A stretch of 18,142 nucleotides of DNA from Cloacimonetes bacterium UBA6081 (GTDB taxonomy: Bacteria > Cloacimonadota > Cloacimonadia > Cloacimonadales > Cloacimonadaceae): the NCBI GenBank assembly GCA_002428685.1, contig DIXL01000075.1, positions 1 through 18,142 of the forward strand, given 5' to 3'. Below, in pieces: positions 7,690 to 13,820 of the stretch (the first letter of the stretch is position 1; every line of letters begins with the position of its first letter). The position numbers and the translations under genes were made by a program. Under the pieces are notes generated by a model. The model had not been told where the DNA came from. It saw only the letters and a program-made list of their open reading frames with translations, and ran no database searches.

Positions 7690-8393
7690 TTATGCTCTGG
7701 TTTGAAAAGCTAACTATGGCACTATATTCCAGCCCTGCCATAGCCCTGACGGCAGCTTTTTTGTGGGGGATTTTAAGCGTGCTGCTAAGTCCCTGCCATT
7801 TGGCCAGCATCCCTTTGATCGTTGGCTTTTTGGATGGCCAGAAAGACCTGAATACCCGCAAAGCCTTCAAGCTTTCCGCCTTTTTCACTCTTGGCATCCT
7901 GGTCATGATGGCTATCATTGGTTTGATAACAGGTCTGCTGGGCAGAATGCTTGGCAATATCGGAACTTGGGTGGAACCGGCAGTTGGTGTGGTGTTCTTG
8001 TTTATGGCTTTCTTTATTGCCGATATCTTCAAAATGCCTACCTTCCTGAGTGGTGGACTAAATCATAAACCCCGAAAAGGCATATGGGCAGCCTTGTCTT
8101 TGGGTTTTTTGCTGGGTATTGCTTTGGGTCCCTGTTCTTTTGCCTTTATGGCACCAATTTTGGGTATCGTCTTCAGTGCAGCCGGAACGAAGCTGGTTTT
8201 TGCCCTCAGCCTTGTTTTGGCTTACATCATCGGTCATTGCCTCGTGATCATTCTGGCAGGCACTTTTGCCGGAGCGGTGCAAACCTACCTGCACTGGACA
8301 AGCAATTCCAAGGGAACGAAGATCATCCGCATCATCTGTGGAGTCCTTATCTTTGTCGCAGGCCTATATTTAATCTTAAAAAGATACATCTAA
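7686..8393 (+). CDS. CcdA/DsbD-type transmembrane thiol-electron transporter
   Basis: Membrane protein of the cytochrome c biogenesis/DsbD transmembrane family (PF02683), 235 aa. It carries reducing equivalents from cytoplasmic thioredoxin across the inner membrane to extracytoplasmic thiol proteins. The two redox cysteines are present in the family context: C37 in LLSPCHLASIPLI and C150 in ALGPCSFAFMAPIL. About six hydrophobic helices follow the usual CcdA layout. The ATG overlaps the permease stop in an ATGA junction. Its likely partners are adjacent: a small CPKC thioredoxin-like protein directly downstream and an exported CVPC thioredoxin at 9077. No cytochrome c maturation genes are nearby, so a role in arsenic-linked thiol chemistry is more plausible than heme delivery here. 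Confidence 0.9.
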   Translation: MIMLWFEKLTMALYSSPAIALTAAFLWGILSVLLSPCHLASIPLIVGFLDGQKDLNTRKAFKLSAFFTLGILVMMAIIGLITGLLGRMLGNIGTWVEPAVGVVFLFMAFFIADIFKMPTFLSGGLNHKPRKGIWAALSLGFLLGIALGPCSFAFMAPILGIVFSAAGTKLVFALSLVLAYIIGHCLVIILAGTFAGAVQTYLHWTSNSKGTKIIRIICGVLIFVAGLYLILKRYI

Positions 8394-8407
8394 AAGTGGA
8401 GGAACAC

Positions 8408-8647
8408 ATGATTATTAAAATACTGGGCACCGGATGCCCCAAATGCAAGAAACTGGAAGCCAACGCCCTTGCTGCAGTAGCAGAACTGGGCATAGAGGCT
8501 ACCGTGGAAAAGGTAACCGATCTGGATAAGATCATGGATTATGGTGTGATGATGACACCCGCTTTGGTGATAAACGAAAAAGTGGTTGCAAGCGGGAAAA
8601 TCTTCGCTGTATCAGATATTAAAACCTTACTAAGCAAAGGAGTTTAG
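8408..8647 (+). CDS. Small thioredoxin-like (redox-active disulfide protein 2 type)
   Basis: Cytoplasmic mini-thioredoxin of the Thioredoxin_3 family (PF13192), 79 aa, matching the ~77-80 aa size of archaeal and bacterial homologues. The active site is C10-P-K-C13 (GTGCPKCKKLE), and the cis-proline segment MMTPALVINEKVV is conserved. GGAGG at 8398-8402 gives a strong ribosome binding site for ATG 8408. No signal peptide is present. These proteins are commonly encoded beside PF03773 permeases and CcdA. A likely role is handing electrons to CcdA or reducing the DGC protein encoded next, but neither has been shown for this protein. Confidence 0.88.
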   Translation: MIIKILGTGCPKCKKLEANALAAVAELGIEATVEKVTDLDKIMDYGVMMTPALVINEKVVASGKIFAVSDIKTLLSKGV

Positions 8648-8650
8648 CAC

Positions 8651-8779
8651 ATGGCAGATTGTAATTGCAATTGTGATTGTGGTAACCCCAGCGGCAGTAG
8701 CTGCGATAGCGGATGTGTAACCAATAGTGCTCCAGCCAGCGTTTATGCCTGTGCCGGAGCCAGCAATGTAGGAAAATAA
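8651..8779 (+). CDS. DGC-domain protein, cysteine-rich N-terminal part (before frameshift)
   Basis: A 42-codon frame with a good ribosome binding site (AAAGGAG, eight bases before ATG 8651). It encodes a cysteine-rich start (CNCNCDC, then further cysteines) and ends with VYACAGASNVGK followed by TAA. That last segment is the conserved opening of DGC-type putative zinc-binding proteins (PF08859). The rest of that domain is encoded in the -1 frame immediately downstream. I therefore read it as the N-terminal part of a broken or frameshift-expressed DGC gene, not as a stand-alone peptide. The dense cysteine run probably binds metal or arsenite. Confidence 0.7.
   Translation: MADCNCNCDCGNPSGSSCDSGCVTNSAPASVYACAGASNVGK
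8771..8779 (+). other. Apparent -1 frameshift site in the DGC gene (GGAAAATAA)
   Basis: The upstream frame reads GGA AAA TAA. A -1 slip within the four-A run lets reading continue as ATA AGC TTT GAT, joining SNVGK directly to ISFDLTMAL. The joined protein is collinear with the DGC family. The downstream ATG at 8794 has no Shine-Dalgarno sequence, which argues against independent initiation. The same picture would arise from loss of one A from a five-A run, whether by mutation or sequencing or assembly error. Confidence 0.6.
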
Positions 8780-8793
8780 GCTTTGATTTAACC

Positions 8794-9075
8794 ATGGCTT
8801 TGCACCAGGCAGAACGCTACAAAATGGGCTGTTCAGTGTGTGTGGGAGCGGGAGATTGCGCTTGCGGAGAGGCTTTTGAGGCCGATACCCCCAAAGACCT
8901 GCTTATCGATGGCTGCAAGGTTGCCTGTTTGAAAAAGATGTTTGACAAGCAGGGCAAAACCAACTACAATCATGTGATCATCACGCAGCTTGGAGTAAAG
9001 AAAGAAGGCTCCTTTGATTATGAAAGTGACCTGATCCCCAAACTTATGGAAAAACTAAGCTCAAAAGGACTGTAA
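8794..9075 (+). CDS. DGC-domain putative zinc-binding protein, C-terminal part
   Basis: This frame encodes the body of a DGC-type putative zinc-binding protein (PF08859). The namesake motif is LIDGCKVACLKKMF, preceded by a KMGCSVCVGAGDCACG stretch corresponding to the central cysteine/glycine segment of the family. As drawn from ATG 8794 it is 93 aa and lacks the conserved N-terminal ACxGASNVG element, which is in the preceding 42-codon frame. The in-frame sequence back to 8776 (ISFDLT) is open and fits the family, so the true product is probably a frameshift fusion of about 141 aa. DGC proteins recur beside PF03773 permeases, thioredoxins and CcdA. Their biochemical role is not established; thiol-mediated metal or metalloid handling is inferred. 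AAAGGACTG near its end serves the next gene. Confidence 0.75.
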   Translation: MALHQAERYKMGCSVCVGAGDCACGEAFEADTPKDLLIDGCKVACLKKMFDKQGKTNYNHVIITQLGVKKEGSFDYESDLIPKLMEKLSSKGL

Positions 9076-9076
9076 C

Positions 9077-9469
9077 ATGAAAAAGTATCTAATTTCAGGC
9101 TTTATCCTGCTTGGCGTTATGCTGGTTTTTGCCCAAACCACTACTAAATCAAAAGCCAAGCCAAAGCCGCTGGTAACCTTTGTAGAGCTTGGCTCGGTAA
9201 ATTGCGTCCCCTGCAAGATGATGAAACCGGTGATGAAAGAAGTGGAAGACACCTATGGTGACAAAGTGGAAGTGATCTTTTATGATGTGTGGCAACCCAA
9301 GGATAAAGACATGGCTACCAAGTATAAAATCAAGGTAATCCCCACTCAGATCTTTTTGGATAAGGACGGCAAGGAATTTCACCGTCACGAAGGCTTTTAT
9401 CCCAAGGACGAGATTGTTAAGCTGCTGGATAAACAGCTTGGGATAACCAGAAAACCAGTTAAGAAATAA
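9077..9469 (+). CDS. Exported thioredoxin-like protein
   Basis: Periplasmic thioredoxin-fold protein, 130 aa. An N-terminal signal peptide (MKKYLISGF..., cleavage probably near A19-Q20) is followed by a lysine-rich linker and a thioredoxin domain. The active site is C43-V-P-C46 (SVNCVPCKMMKPVM), and the cis-proline motif VIPTQIFLDKDGKEF is intact. It begins one base after the DGC stop, with AAAGGA upstream. The thiol partner is probably the CcdA protein of the same operon, which would keep it reduced. Such a protein could reduce exported or substrate-bound disulfides, or a permease's extracytoplasmic cysteines. The substrate is unknown. Confidence 0.9.
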   Translation: MKKYLISGFILLGVMLVFAQTTTKSKAKPKPLVTFVELGSVNCVPCKMMKPVMKEVEDTYGDKVEVIFYDVWQPKDKDMATKYKIKVIPTQIFLDKDGKEFHRHEGFYPKDEIVKLLDKQLGITRKPVKK

Positions 9470-9501
9470 GAATACATAGGTCATAACCCACAGGGCAACA
9501 A

Positions 9502-10395
9502 ATGAATACACTTCTCGATACCTTGAAATATTTCCTGATCATCACAGTTGAGCTTACAGTCTTATTTATCGGTATCAGCACCATAATCGCATTAATTCTG
9601 CAATATGTTTCGCAGGATAGAATACATAAATGGATGACTGGAAGGGGCATCTGGGGTAACTTTATGGGCACAGTGGCTGGAGCAATTACGCCTTTTTGCG
9701 CCTGTTCCACCATTCCCATGGCCAAGGGATTGCTGGATGCAGGGATCGGTTTCGGTTCTGTGATGTCTTTTATTATTGCTTCTCCCCTTTTAAATCCCAT
9801 CATATTAGGAATGTTGATTGCCTTGGCTGGAGTAAAAGCAACCCTAATCTATTTCATGTTGGTATTTGGACTCTCCATAGTCTTTGGAGTCCTGCTGGGA
9901 AAAGCCGGTGGCGTGGCGCAAGTAAAAACTATATCAAACTGTGGTTGCTCGGCACCTAACCCAAATGCAGTTCAGAAAACATTTTTGGGCAAATTGAAAC
10001 AAGCTTTCCTGAGTAGTTGGGCCAATTACAAGGCAGTTTTGTTGTTTCTACTAATCGGAGTGGGGATAGGGGCAATTATCTATGGTTATCTGCCTCAGGA
10101 ATTTGTGCTGAAATATGCCGGGGGAAAAAGTCTCTTTGCCATTCCTATTGCTGCCATCATAGGCATTCCACTATATATCAGAACCGAAACCGCTATCCCG
10201 ATTGGCCTGGCCTTAATGCAAAAAGGCATGAGCATCGGTGCTGTGATCGCTTTGATAATTGGCGGAGCTGGGATGGCAATTCCCGAAATGACCATGTTAG
10301 CCAGTATCTTCCGCAAGCAAACAGTAGCTGCAATAGTGGCAGCGGTTTTCTTTACTGCGGTTATTTCTGGATATGCATTTAATCTAATTATGTAA
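9502..10395 (+). CDS. PF03773 permease (ArsP-like), short form
   Basis: Second permease of family PF03773 in this operon, 297 aa, shorter than the paralogue at 6379. The core motif is GAITPFCACSTIPMAKGLL with C66 and C68, followed by IIASPLLNPIILGML. A central cytoplasmic loop carries a second pair, C147-G-C149 (SNCGCSAPN), before the second membrane half with PLYIRTETAIPIGLALM and the IGGAGMAIPEMTML repeat. This length and the loop cysteines resemble the ArsP/permease group found with thioredoxins. The CxC pair in the loop could receive a thiol-bound metalloid or be reduced by the neighbouring thioredoxins. Substrate not determined; organoarsenical or arsenite-thiol export is plausible from context. 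Confidence 0.87.
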   Translation: MNTLLDTLKYFLIITVELTVLFIGISTIIALILQYVSQDRIHKWMTGRGIWGNFMGTVAGAITPFCACSTIPMAKGLLDAGIGFGSVMSFIIASPLLNPIILGMLIALAGVKATLIYFMLVFGLSIVFGVLLGKAGGVAQVKTISNCGCSAPNPNAVQKTFLGKLKQAFLSSWANYKAVLLFLLIGVGIGAIIYGYLPQEFVLKYAGGKSLFAIPIAAIIGIPLYIRTETAIPIGLALMQKGMSIGAVIALIIGGAGMAIPEMTMLASIFRKQTVAAIVAAVFFTAVISGYAFNLIM

Positions 10396-10412
10396 ACTAT
10401 AAGGATGTAATC

Positions 10413-10637
10413 GTGGGAAAACTTAGTGCCAAAGAGCAAGAATTGGTTAGAATCGGAGCTGCCATAGCGAGCAACTGCGTTCAATGTATAGAGTATCACA
10501 TTCCCCTGGCTCGCAAAGCAGGGCTAACCGATTCACAGATTAAAGCAGCGGTAAACATAGCTAAGCTTGTAAAAAAGGTTCCAGCCGATATTGTGCTGAA
10601 TCGTGCGCTGGAACTCCTTAATGCTCCCGACTCGTAA
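10413..10637 (+). CDS. AhpD/carboxymuconolactone decarboxylase-like protein
   Basis: Small alpha-helical protein, 74 aa, of the CMD/AhpD superfamily (PF02627). The redox motif C22-V-Q-C25-xxx-H29 (NCVQCIEYH) is the CxxCxxxH signature of AhpD-like thiol proteins. The rest, ARKAGLTDSQIKAAVNIAKL, matches the following helices. It is a minimal version of the domain. Translation starts at GTG 10413, supported by AAGGATG six bases before. Its place between a permease and the ACR3 exporter suggests a thiol-disulfide role in the same arsenic/redox pathway, for example resolving thiol-arsenic adducts or peroxides, but no substrate can be inferred from sequence. Confidence 0.85.
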   Translation: MGKLSAKEQELVRIGAAIASNCVQCIEYHIPLARKAGLTDSQIKAAVNIAKLVKKVPADIVLNRALELLNAPDS

Positions 10638-10658
10638 AAATTGATAGGAGCTTAGGAT

Positions 10659-11735
10659 ATGATCCGTGAAAAAGAAAGCAATACTGGTATCGGCTTCTTT
10701 GAGAAGTACTTAACCTTGTGGGTAATTCTATGTATGGCAGCCGGCATCCTGATTGGTAATTACCTGCCCGGTATCCCTGCCTTTTTAGGCAGGTTTGAAT
10801 ATGCCAGGGTTTCCATCCCGATCGCCATTTTAATCTGGCTGATGATCTATCCCATGATGATGAAGGTGGATTTTGCCAGCATCAAAAACGTGGGTAAGAA
10901 CCCCAAAGGCCTTTATGTAACATGGATCACCAACTGGCTGATCAAACCCTTCACCATGTATGCCATAGCCTGGTTCTTCTTCTTTGTGGTGTTCAAGGCT
11001 TTAATTCCTGCTGCCTTAGCGAAGGACTATCTGGCAGGAGCTATACTGCTTGGAGCAGCACCCTGCACCGCTATGGTCTTTGTCTGGAGCCATTTAACCA
11101 AAGGCAATCCGGCCTATACTGTGGTGCAGGTGGCAACCAACGATCTGATTATCCTGGTGCTATTTACTCCCATCGTGGCTCTGCTTTTGGGGATTGGTGG
11201 CATTAAGATACCCTGGAACACCTTGCTGCTTTCCGTTTTACTCTTTGTGGTTATCCCTTTGGCAGGAGGTATCATTACCCGTACAAGTGTGATAAAACGC
11301 AAAGGCTTGGACTATTTCAACAACTCTTTTATCACCAAATTTAACAACGTAACCATCGGTGGTTTGCTGCTTACCTTGATTATCATCTTTGCTTTTCAAG
11401 GCAGGGTGATTTTGGAAAACCCGCTGCATATAGTGCTGATTGCCGTTCCTTTAACCATCCAAACCTTCCTGATCTTCTTCATTGCCTATTTTACCAGCCG
11501 CAAGTTAAAGCTGGCACACTGCATTGCAGCTCCTGCAGGCATGATAGGAGCTTCCAATTTCTTCGAACTCTCTGTAGCAGTGGCAATTTCGCTGTTCGGA
11601 ACCACATCGCCTGTGGCTATGGCTACCGTGGTGGGAGTATTAGTGGAAGTTCCTGTAATGCTTACTTTGGTTAAAATTGCTAATCGCACCAAACATTGGT
11701 TCCCAAAAGATAGCGGGGCAAAATCGCTACTCTAA
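10659..11735 (+). CDS. acr3: ACR3-family arsenite efflux transporter
   Basis: Inner-membrane As(III) exporter of the ACR3 (bile/arsenite/riboflavin transporter) superfamily, 358 aa, typical length, about ten membrane segments. Family motifs include PIAILIWLMIYPMMMKVDF near the N-terminus. The GAAPCTAMVFVWSHLTKG motif contains C136, the cysteine essential for arsenite translocation in characterised ACR3 proteins. NDLIILVLFTPIVALLLG and the AAPAGMIGASNFFELSVA segment complete the signature. TAGGAG eight bases before ATG 10659 is a good ribosome binding site. As the final gene of the arsR operon it gives the clearest functional label for the unit: arsenite resistance. No arsenate reductase arsC gene is in the window; the multiple thioredoxins may serve one encoded elsewhere. 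Confidence 0.94.
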   Translation: MIREKESNTGIGFFEKYLTLWVILCMAAGILIGNYLPGIPAFLGRFEYARVSIPIAILIWLMIYPMMMKVDFASIKNVGKNPKGLYVTWITNWLIKPFTMYAIAWFFFFVVFKALIPAALAKDYLAGAILLGAAPCTAMVFVWSHLTKGNPAYTVVQVATNDLIILVLFTPIVALLLGIGGIKIPWNTLLLSVLLFVVIPLAGGIITRTSVIKRKGLDYFNNSFITKFNNVTIGGLLLTLIIIFAFQGRVILENPLHIVLIAVPLTIQTFLIFFIAYFTSRKLKLAHCIAAPAGMIGASNFFELSVAVAISLFGTTSPVAMATVVGVLVEVPVMLTLVKIANRTKHWFPKDSGAKSLL

Positions 11736-11776
11736 GCAAACAACTTCCATTAAGCCGCAGAAAAAAAGGGGTGGCA

Positions 11777-11837
11777 ATCTCCTGTTTACCGCATGCCAAT
11801 CAGGATTTTCTACTGTGGATTGCATTGCACAGGAGAT
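11777..11837 (+). terminator. Long imperfect hairpin after acr3
   Basis: ATCTCCTGT (11777-11785) pairs perfectly with ACAGGAGAT (11829-11837). Inside, GCATGCCAATC can pair imperfectly with GATTGCATTGC, making an extended two-part stem. It lies about 40 bases after the acr3 stop and is followed by a moderately T-rich stretch. It could end the arsenic operon transcript or encode a small structured RNA. The lack of a clean T-run keeps confidence modest. Confidence 0.4.
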
Positions 11838-11895
11838 ATTTGCTTATTGTTTCAAATAGTTTAGCTTGTATGTAATTAATCACTTAGGAGATAAT

Positions 11896-12222
11896 GTGGA
11901 AAAGACATTTTTCGTAATTATCGCGGTAATGATGGTGCTACTATTGCTTGTAGGTTGTGGGAAATCCAACGACAGAATAGCTAAAACGGTAAAAACTTCG
12001 CTGCAAAGAAACTTAAGCGAAGATCCCCAGTATTCGAATCTTAATTTGATGGTAACAGACGTTACTGTTAATAAACAAAACAGGCAAAACTATACTGGCA
12101 TAGCCAAAATTAAGTATGCAGACGAAGATCATGAGGTTCCGCTAAAAATCACCGTAGAAGGAACGAATATAACCTGGGATTTTGAACCTGGAGCTTTAAG
12201 TTTTATAGAGGGACGGTATTGA
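11896..12222 (+). CDS. Small putative lipoprotein of unknown function
   Basis: 108-residue predicted lipoprotein. A hydrophobic signal sequence (TFFVIIAVMMVLLLL) ends in a lipobox LVGC with the lipidated cysteine at C21. The mature part has no recognised motif. It looks like a small beta-rich domain with a basic/amphipathic helix (RIAKTVKTSLQRNL) and strands such as GIAKIKYADEDHEVPLKITV, resembling small secreted domains that bind or are anchored in the envelope. An open frame begins at TTG 11866, but AGGAG (11886-11890) is five bases before GTG 11896, which also restores a normal signal peptide with a positive N-region. It follows the post-acr3 hairpin and is probably a separate unit. I do not recognise the family. 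Confidence 0.75.
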   Translation: MEKTFFVIIAVMMVLLLLVGCGKSNDRIAKTVKTSLQRNLSEDPQYSNLNLMVTDVTVNKQNRQNYTGIAKIKYADEDHEVPLKITVEGTNITWDFEPGALSFIEGRY

Positions 12223-12606
12223 AATTAGACGGAAGGCTTCTAATCAGCGAGATTTTGACCCTAAGCGTAAATATGTATTTTCAAGAGCAGTCTTGGCCAC
12301 CAAAGTATGACCCTTTTCATAACGAGTAGGTAAAAAGCTCTGATCAACAACCTTACGCTGTAGCACTTTGCCGATCTGTAAGCCCAAACCCTTACCTATG
12401 TCATTTTTGCAGCCCGCACCCGCAGCGAAGGGGAATTTAACCGCGAGCTGATCTATAAATATATCCCCAAAACCTTGGGAGTCTCTATCCACTATTGTCG
12501 GGAAGTTACTTCCCTTTCCAAAAAGATAGATAACCAGAGGGAGATTGCTGCGGTTTACTTTAAAGCGGATGTTAAAAAATACTACTTCGTAAAGGATATA
12601 TCGTGA
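12219..12606 (+). pseudogene. Decayed coding remnant at the left edge of the AT-rich island
   Basis: A possible TTG start at 12219 overlaps the lipoprotein stop, with GAGGG upstream. It opens a protein-like frame (KLDGRLLISEILTLSVNMYF) that stops at 12327-12329. After a short stretch of stops in all forward frames, another protein-like frame runs from 12382 to a TGA at 12604-12606 (EGEFNRELIYKYIPKTLGVS, later FKADVKKYYFVKDIS) without a start codon. Codons (ATC, CCC, ACC, CTG, CGC) resemble the host-like genes, not the island that follows. I read these as pieces of one disrupted gene, but I do not recognise the protein and the linkage of the pieces is inference. Confidence 0.35.
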
Positions 12607-12781
12607 TTCCGCCAGATCGATGTCTCTGCTTTGTAAATAGGCCTGTTGAGAATTTGCTTGACAGATAATTGATCTATATACATTGAGTATTATTCCCAAT
12701 CATAGGTTTGTCTATATTTTATAAGAATCATACTGAAAACATTTTACTTCAGAATATAAATGAATAAGAGAGAATATTGGC
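12607..12781. other. AT-rich spacer upstream of the three-gene island
   Basis: This is the point where base composition shifts to AT-rich. A perfect -35-like TTGACA (12658-12663) is followed by TATA-rich DNA (12675-12684), but the spacing to any -10 hexamer is short (about 15 bases to TACATT), so the promoter call is weak. A ten-codon frame ATG 12760 to TGA 12787-12789 (nine residues plus stop) overlaps the GTG start of the next gene. No attachment site or terminal repeat is evident. Confidence 0.35.
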
Positions 12782-13816
12782 GTGGATGATAAGTTATTTT
12801 TACCAAGTAATTGTACTACCATCAAATTCTACGACGAATTTTTAGTGACTCTATCAAGGCATTATAAAAGAGTCCCTATGGTACAACCAATCATATCACT
12901 AGAAAAATGTTCTTTTATTGACAGCGCTATTCTTCCAAATCTGGTCTTATTGGGCATGTACCTCATGCAATTTCACAAAAATAAAATCACGTTAGCGATC
13001 GGTCGTGATTATCGATTAATTTCATACTTACAAAACAGTCAATTTTTTAGGATAGCAAAACCATACTATTTCTATGATAGCGATTTAAGTGAAACGTCAA
13101 TGTATGATTATCGACCCGAGCACAGAATTGATGAATATAATCATCTGTCAAACAATTATTACAGCTTAAAGGATAATAAACTTCGAGTTGATTATAGAGA
13201 CTCCCTTTTCGAAACTCTCCGCTACAAAACAGTGCCCAAAAATTTTAAAACCATAATTACTGATGTCTTAAAAGATCCTGATGATATATACAATACGCTT
13301 AACATAGTAACTGAATTAATTTCTAATGGTATGCTCTACTCCTATTCTCCTACAATTTCATCAGTTCAAACAAACAAGTACAAAACAATCATCTCAGTTT
13401 CTGATATTGGAATCGGTTTTAGAAAATCACTAGATCAGAAAGAGGATTTTAAAACAAAACAGTTATCAAATATGCGATTGCTCAAAAGTAAGTATAAAGG
13501 AATCGGGAAAGGGCTTGATGATTATTTATCTATTATGGATGCCTTGGTATACTCAAGTAATCAAAATCGTAGTAATTTATGGGCATTAAAAAATTTGATT
13601 ACAAGCAATCATGGAATATTCAGGATACATTGTATGTCGACGCAGGTTGTGTTTACTTATTCAAGATGTGAGAAATGTCATAAAGAAGCTAAAGAATGCA
13701 CTATATGCCTTCTGGATGGGTACCGTACATTGAAATCAGTTTCACCAGTTAGATTTTATGATGTTATTTACCCTGGAGTTCATATTGAAGCTGAATTTGA
13801 TAGGTTGGAGGTGTAA
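12782..13816 (+). CDS. STAS-like / GHKL ATPase protein with cysteine-knuckle insert
   Basis: 344 aa cytoplasmic protein, first gene of a three-gene operon. The N-terminal ~100 residues look STAS-like: a strand, then SFIDSAILPNLVLLG (about residues 44-58), reminiscent of the phosphorylatable loop of anti-anti-sigma factors. The C-terminal ~200 residues form a GHKL (HATPase) domain. The N-box is E178-L-I-S-N182 and the G1 box is D208-I-G-I-G212. A glycine-rich lid, G240-I-G-K-G-L, aligns with the G2 region. A CX2CX6CX2C set (C296, C299, C306, C309) is inserted just before the final strand PGVHIEAEF and probably binds zinc. No histidine-kinase H-box is seen. Translation is taken from GTG 12782, whose Shine-Dalgarno is poor. 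The gene is AT-rich with many ATA and AGA codons. Fold calls are from motifs; function unknown, plausibly sensing/regulation. Confidence 0.8.
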   Translation: MDDKLFLPSNCTTIKFYDEFLVTLSRHYKRVPMVQPIISLEKCSFIDSAILPNLVLLGMYLMQFHKNKITLAIGRDYRLISYLQNSQFFRIAKPYYFYDSDLSETSMYDYRPEHRIDEYNHLSNNYYSLKDNKLRVDYRDSLFETLRYKTVPKNFKTIITDVLKDPDDIYNTLNIVTELISNGMLYSYSPTISSVQTNKYKTIISVSDIGIGFRKSLDQKEDFKTKQLSNMRLLKSKYKGIGKGLDDYLSIMDALVYSSNQNRSNLWALKNLITSNHGIFRIHCMSTQVVFTYSRCEKCHKEAKECTICLLDGYRTLKSVSPVRFYDVIYPGVHIEAEFDRLEV

Positions 13817-13820
13817 GAAA

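Noticed and set aside
8084..8407. Upstream extension of the mini-thioredoxin frame through the CcdA gene
   Set aside because: The extension lies out of frame within ccdA; GGAGG at 8398-8402 fixes the start at 8408.
12244..12699. 151-codon minus-strand frame opposite the decayed remnant
   Set aside because: It starts at a TTG without a ribosome binding site, and its sequence is what the opposite of the forward coding-like frame would give. Host-like codon use favours the forward strand, though a BLAST search would settle it.
13758..13820. Longer start for the PRTase-like gene overlapping the ATPase gene
   Set aside because: GGAGGTG is placed correctly for ATG 13821, and the extra residues are the out-of-frame reading of the ATPase C-terminus.
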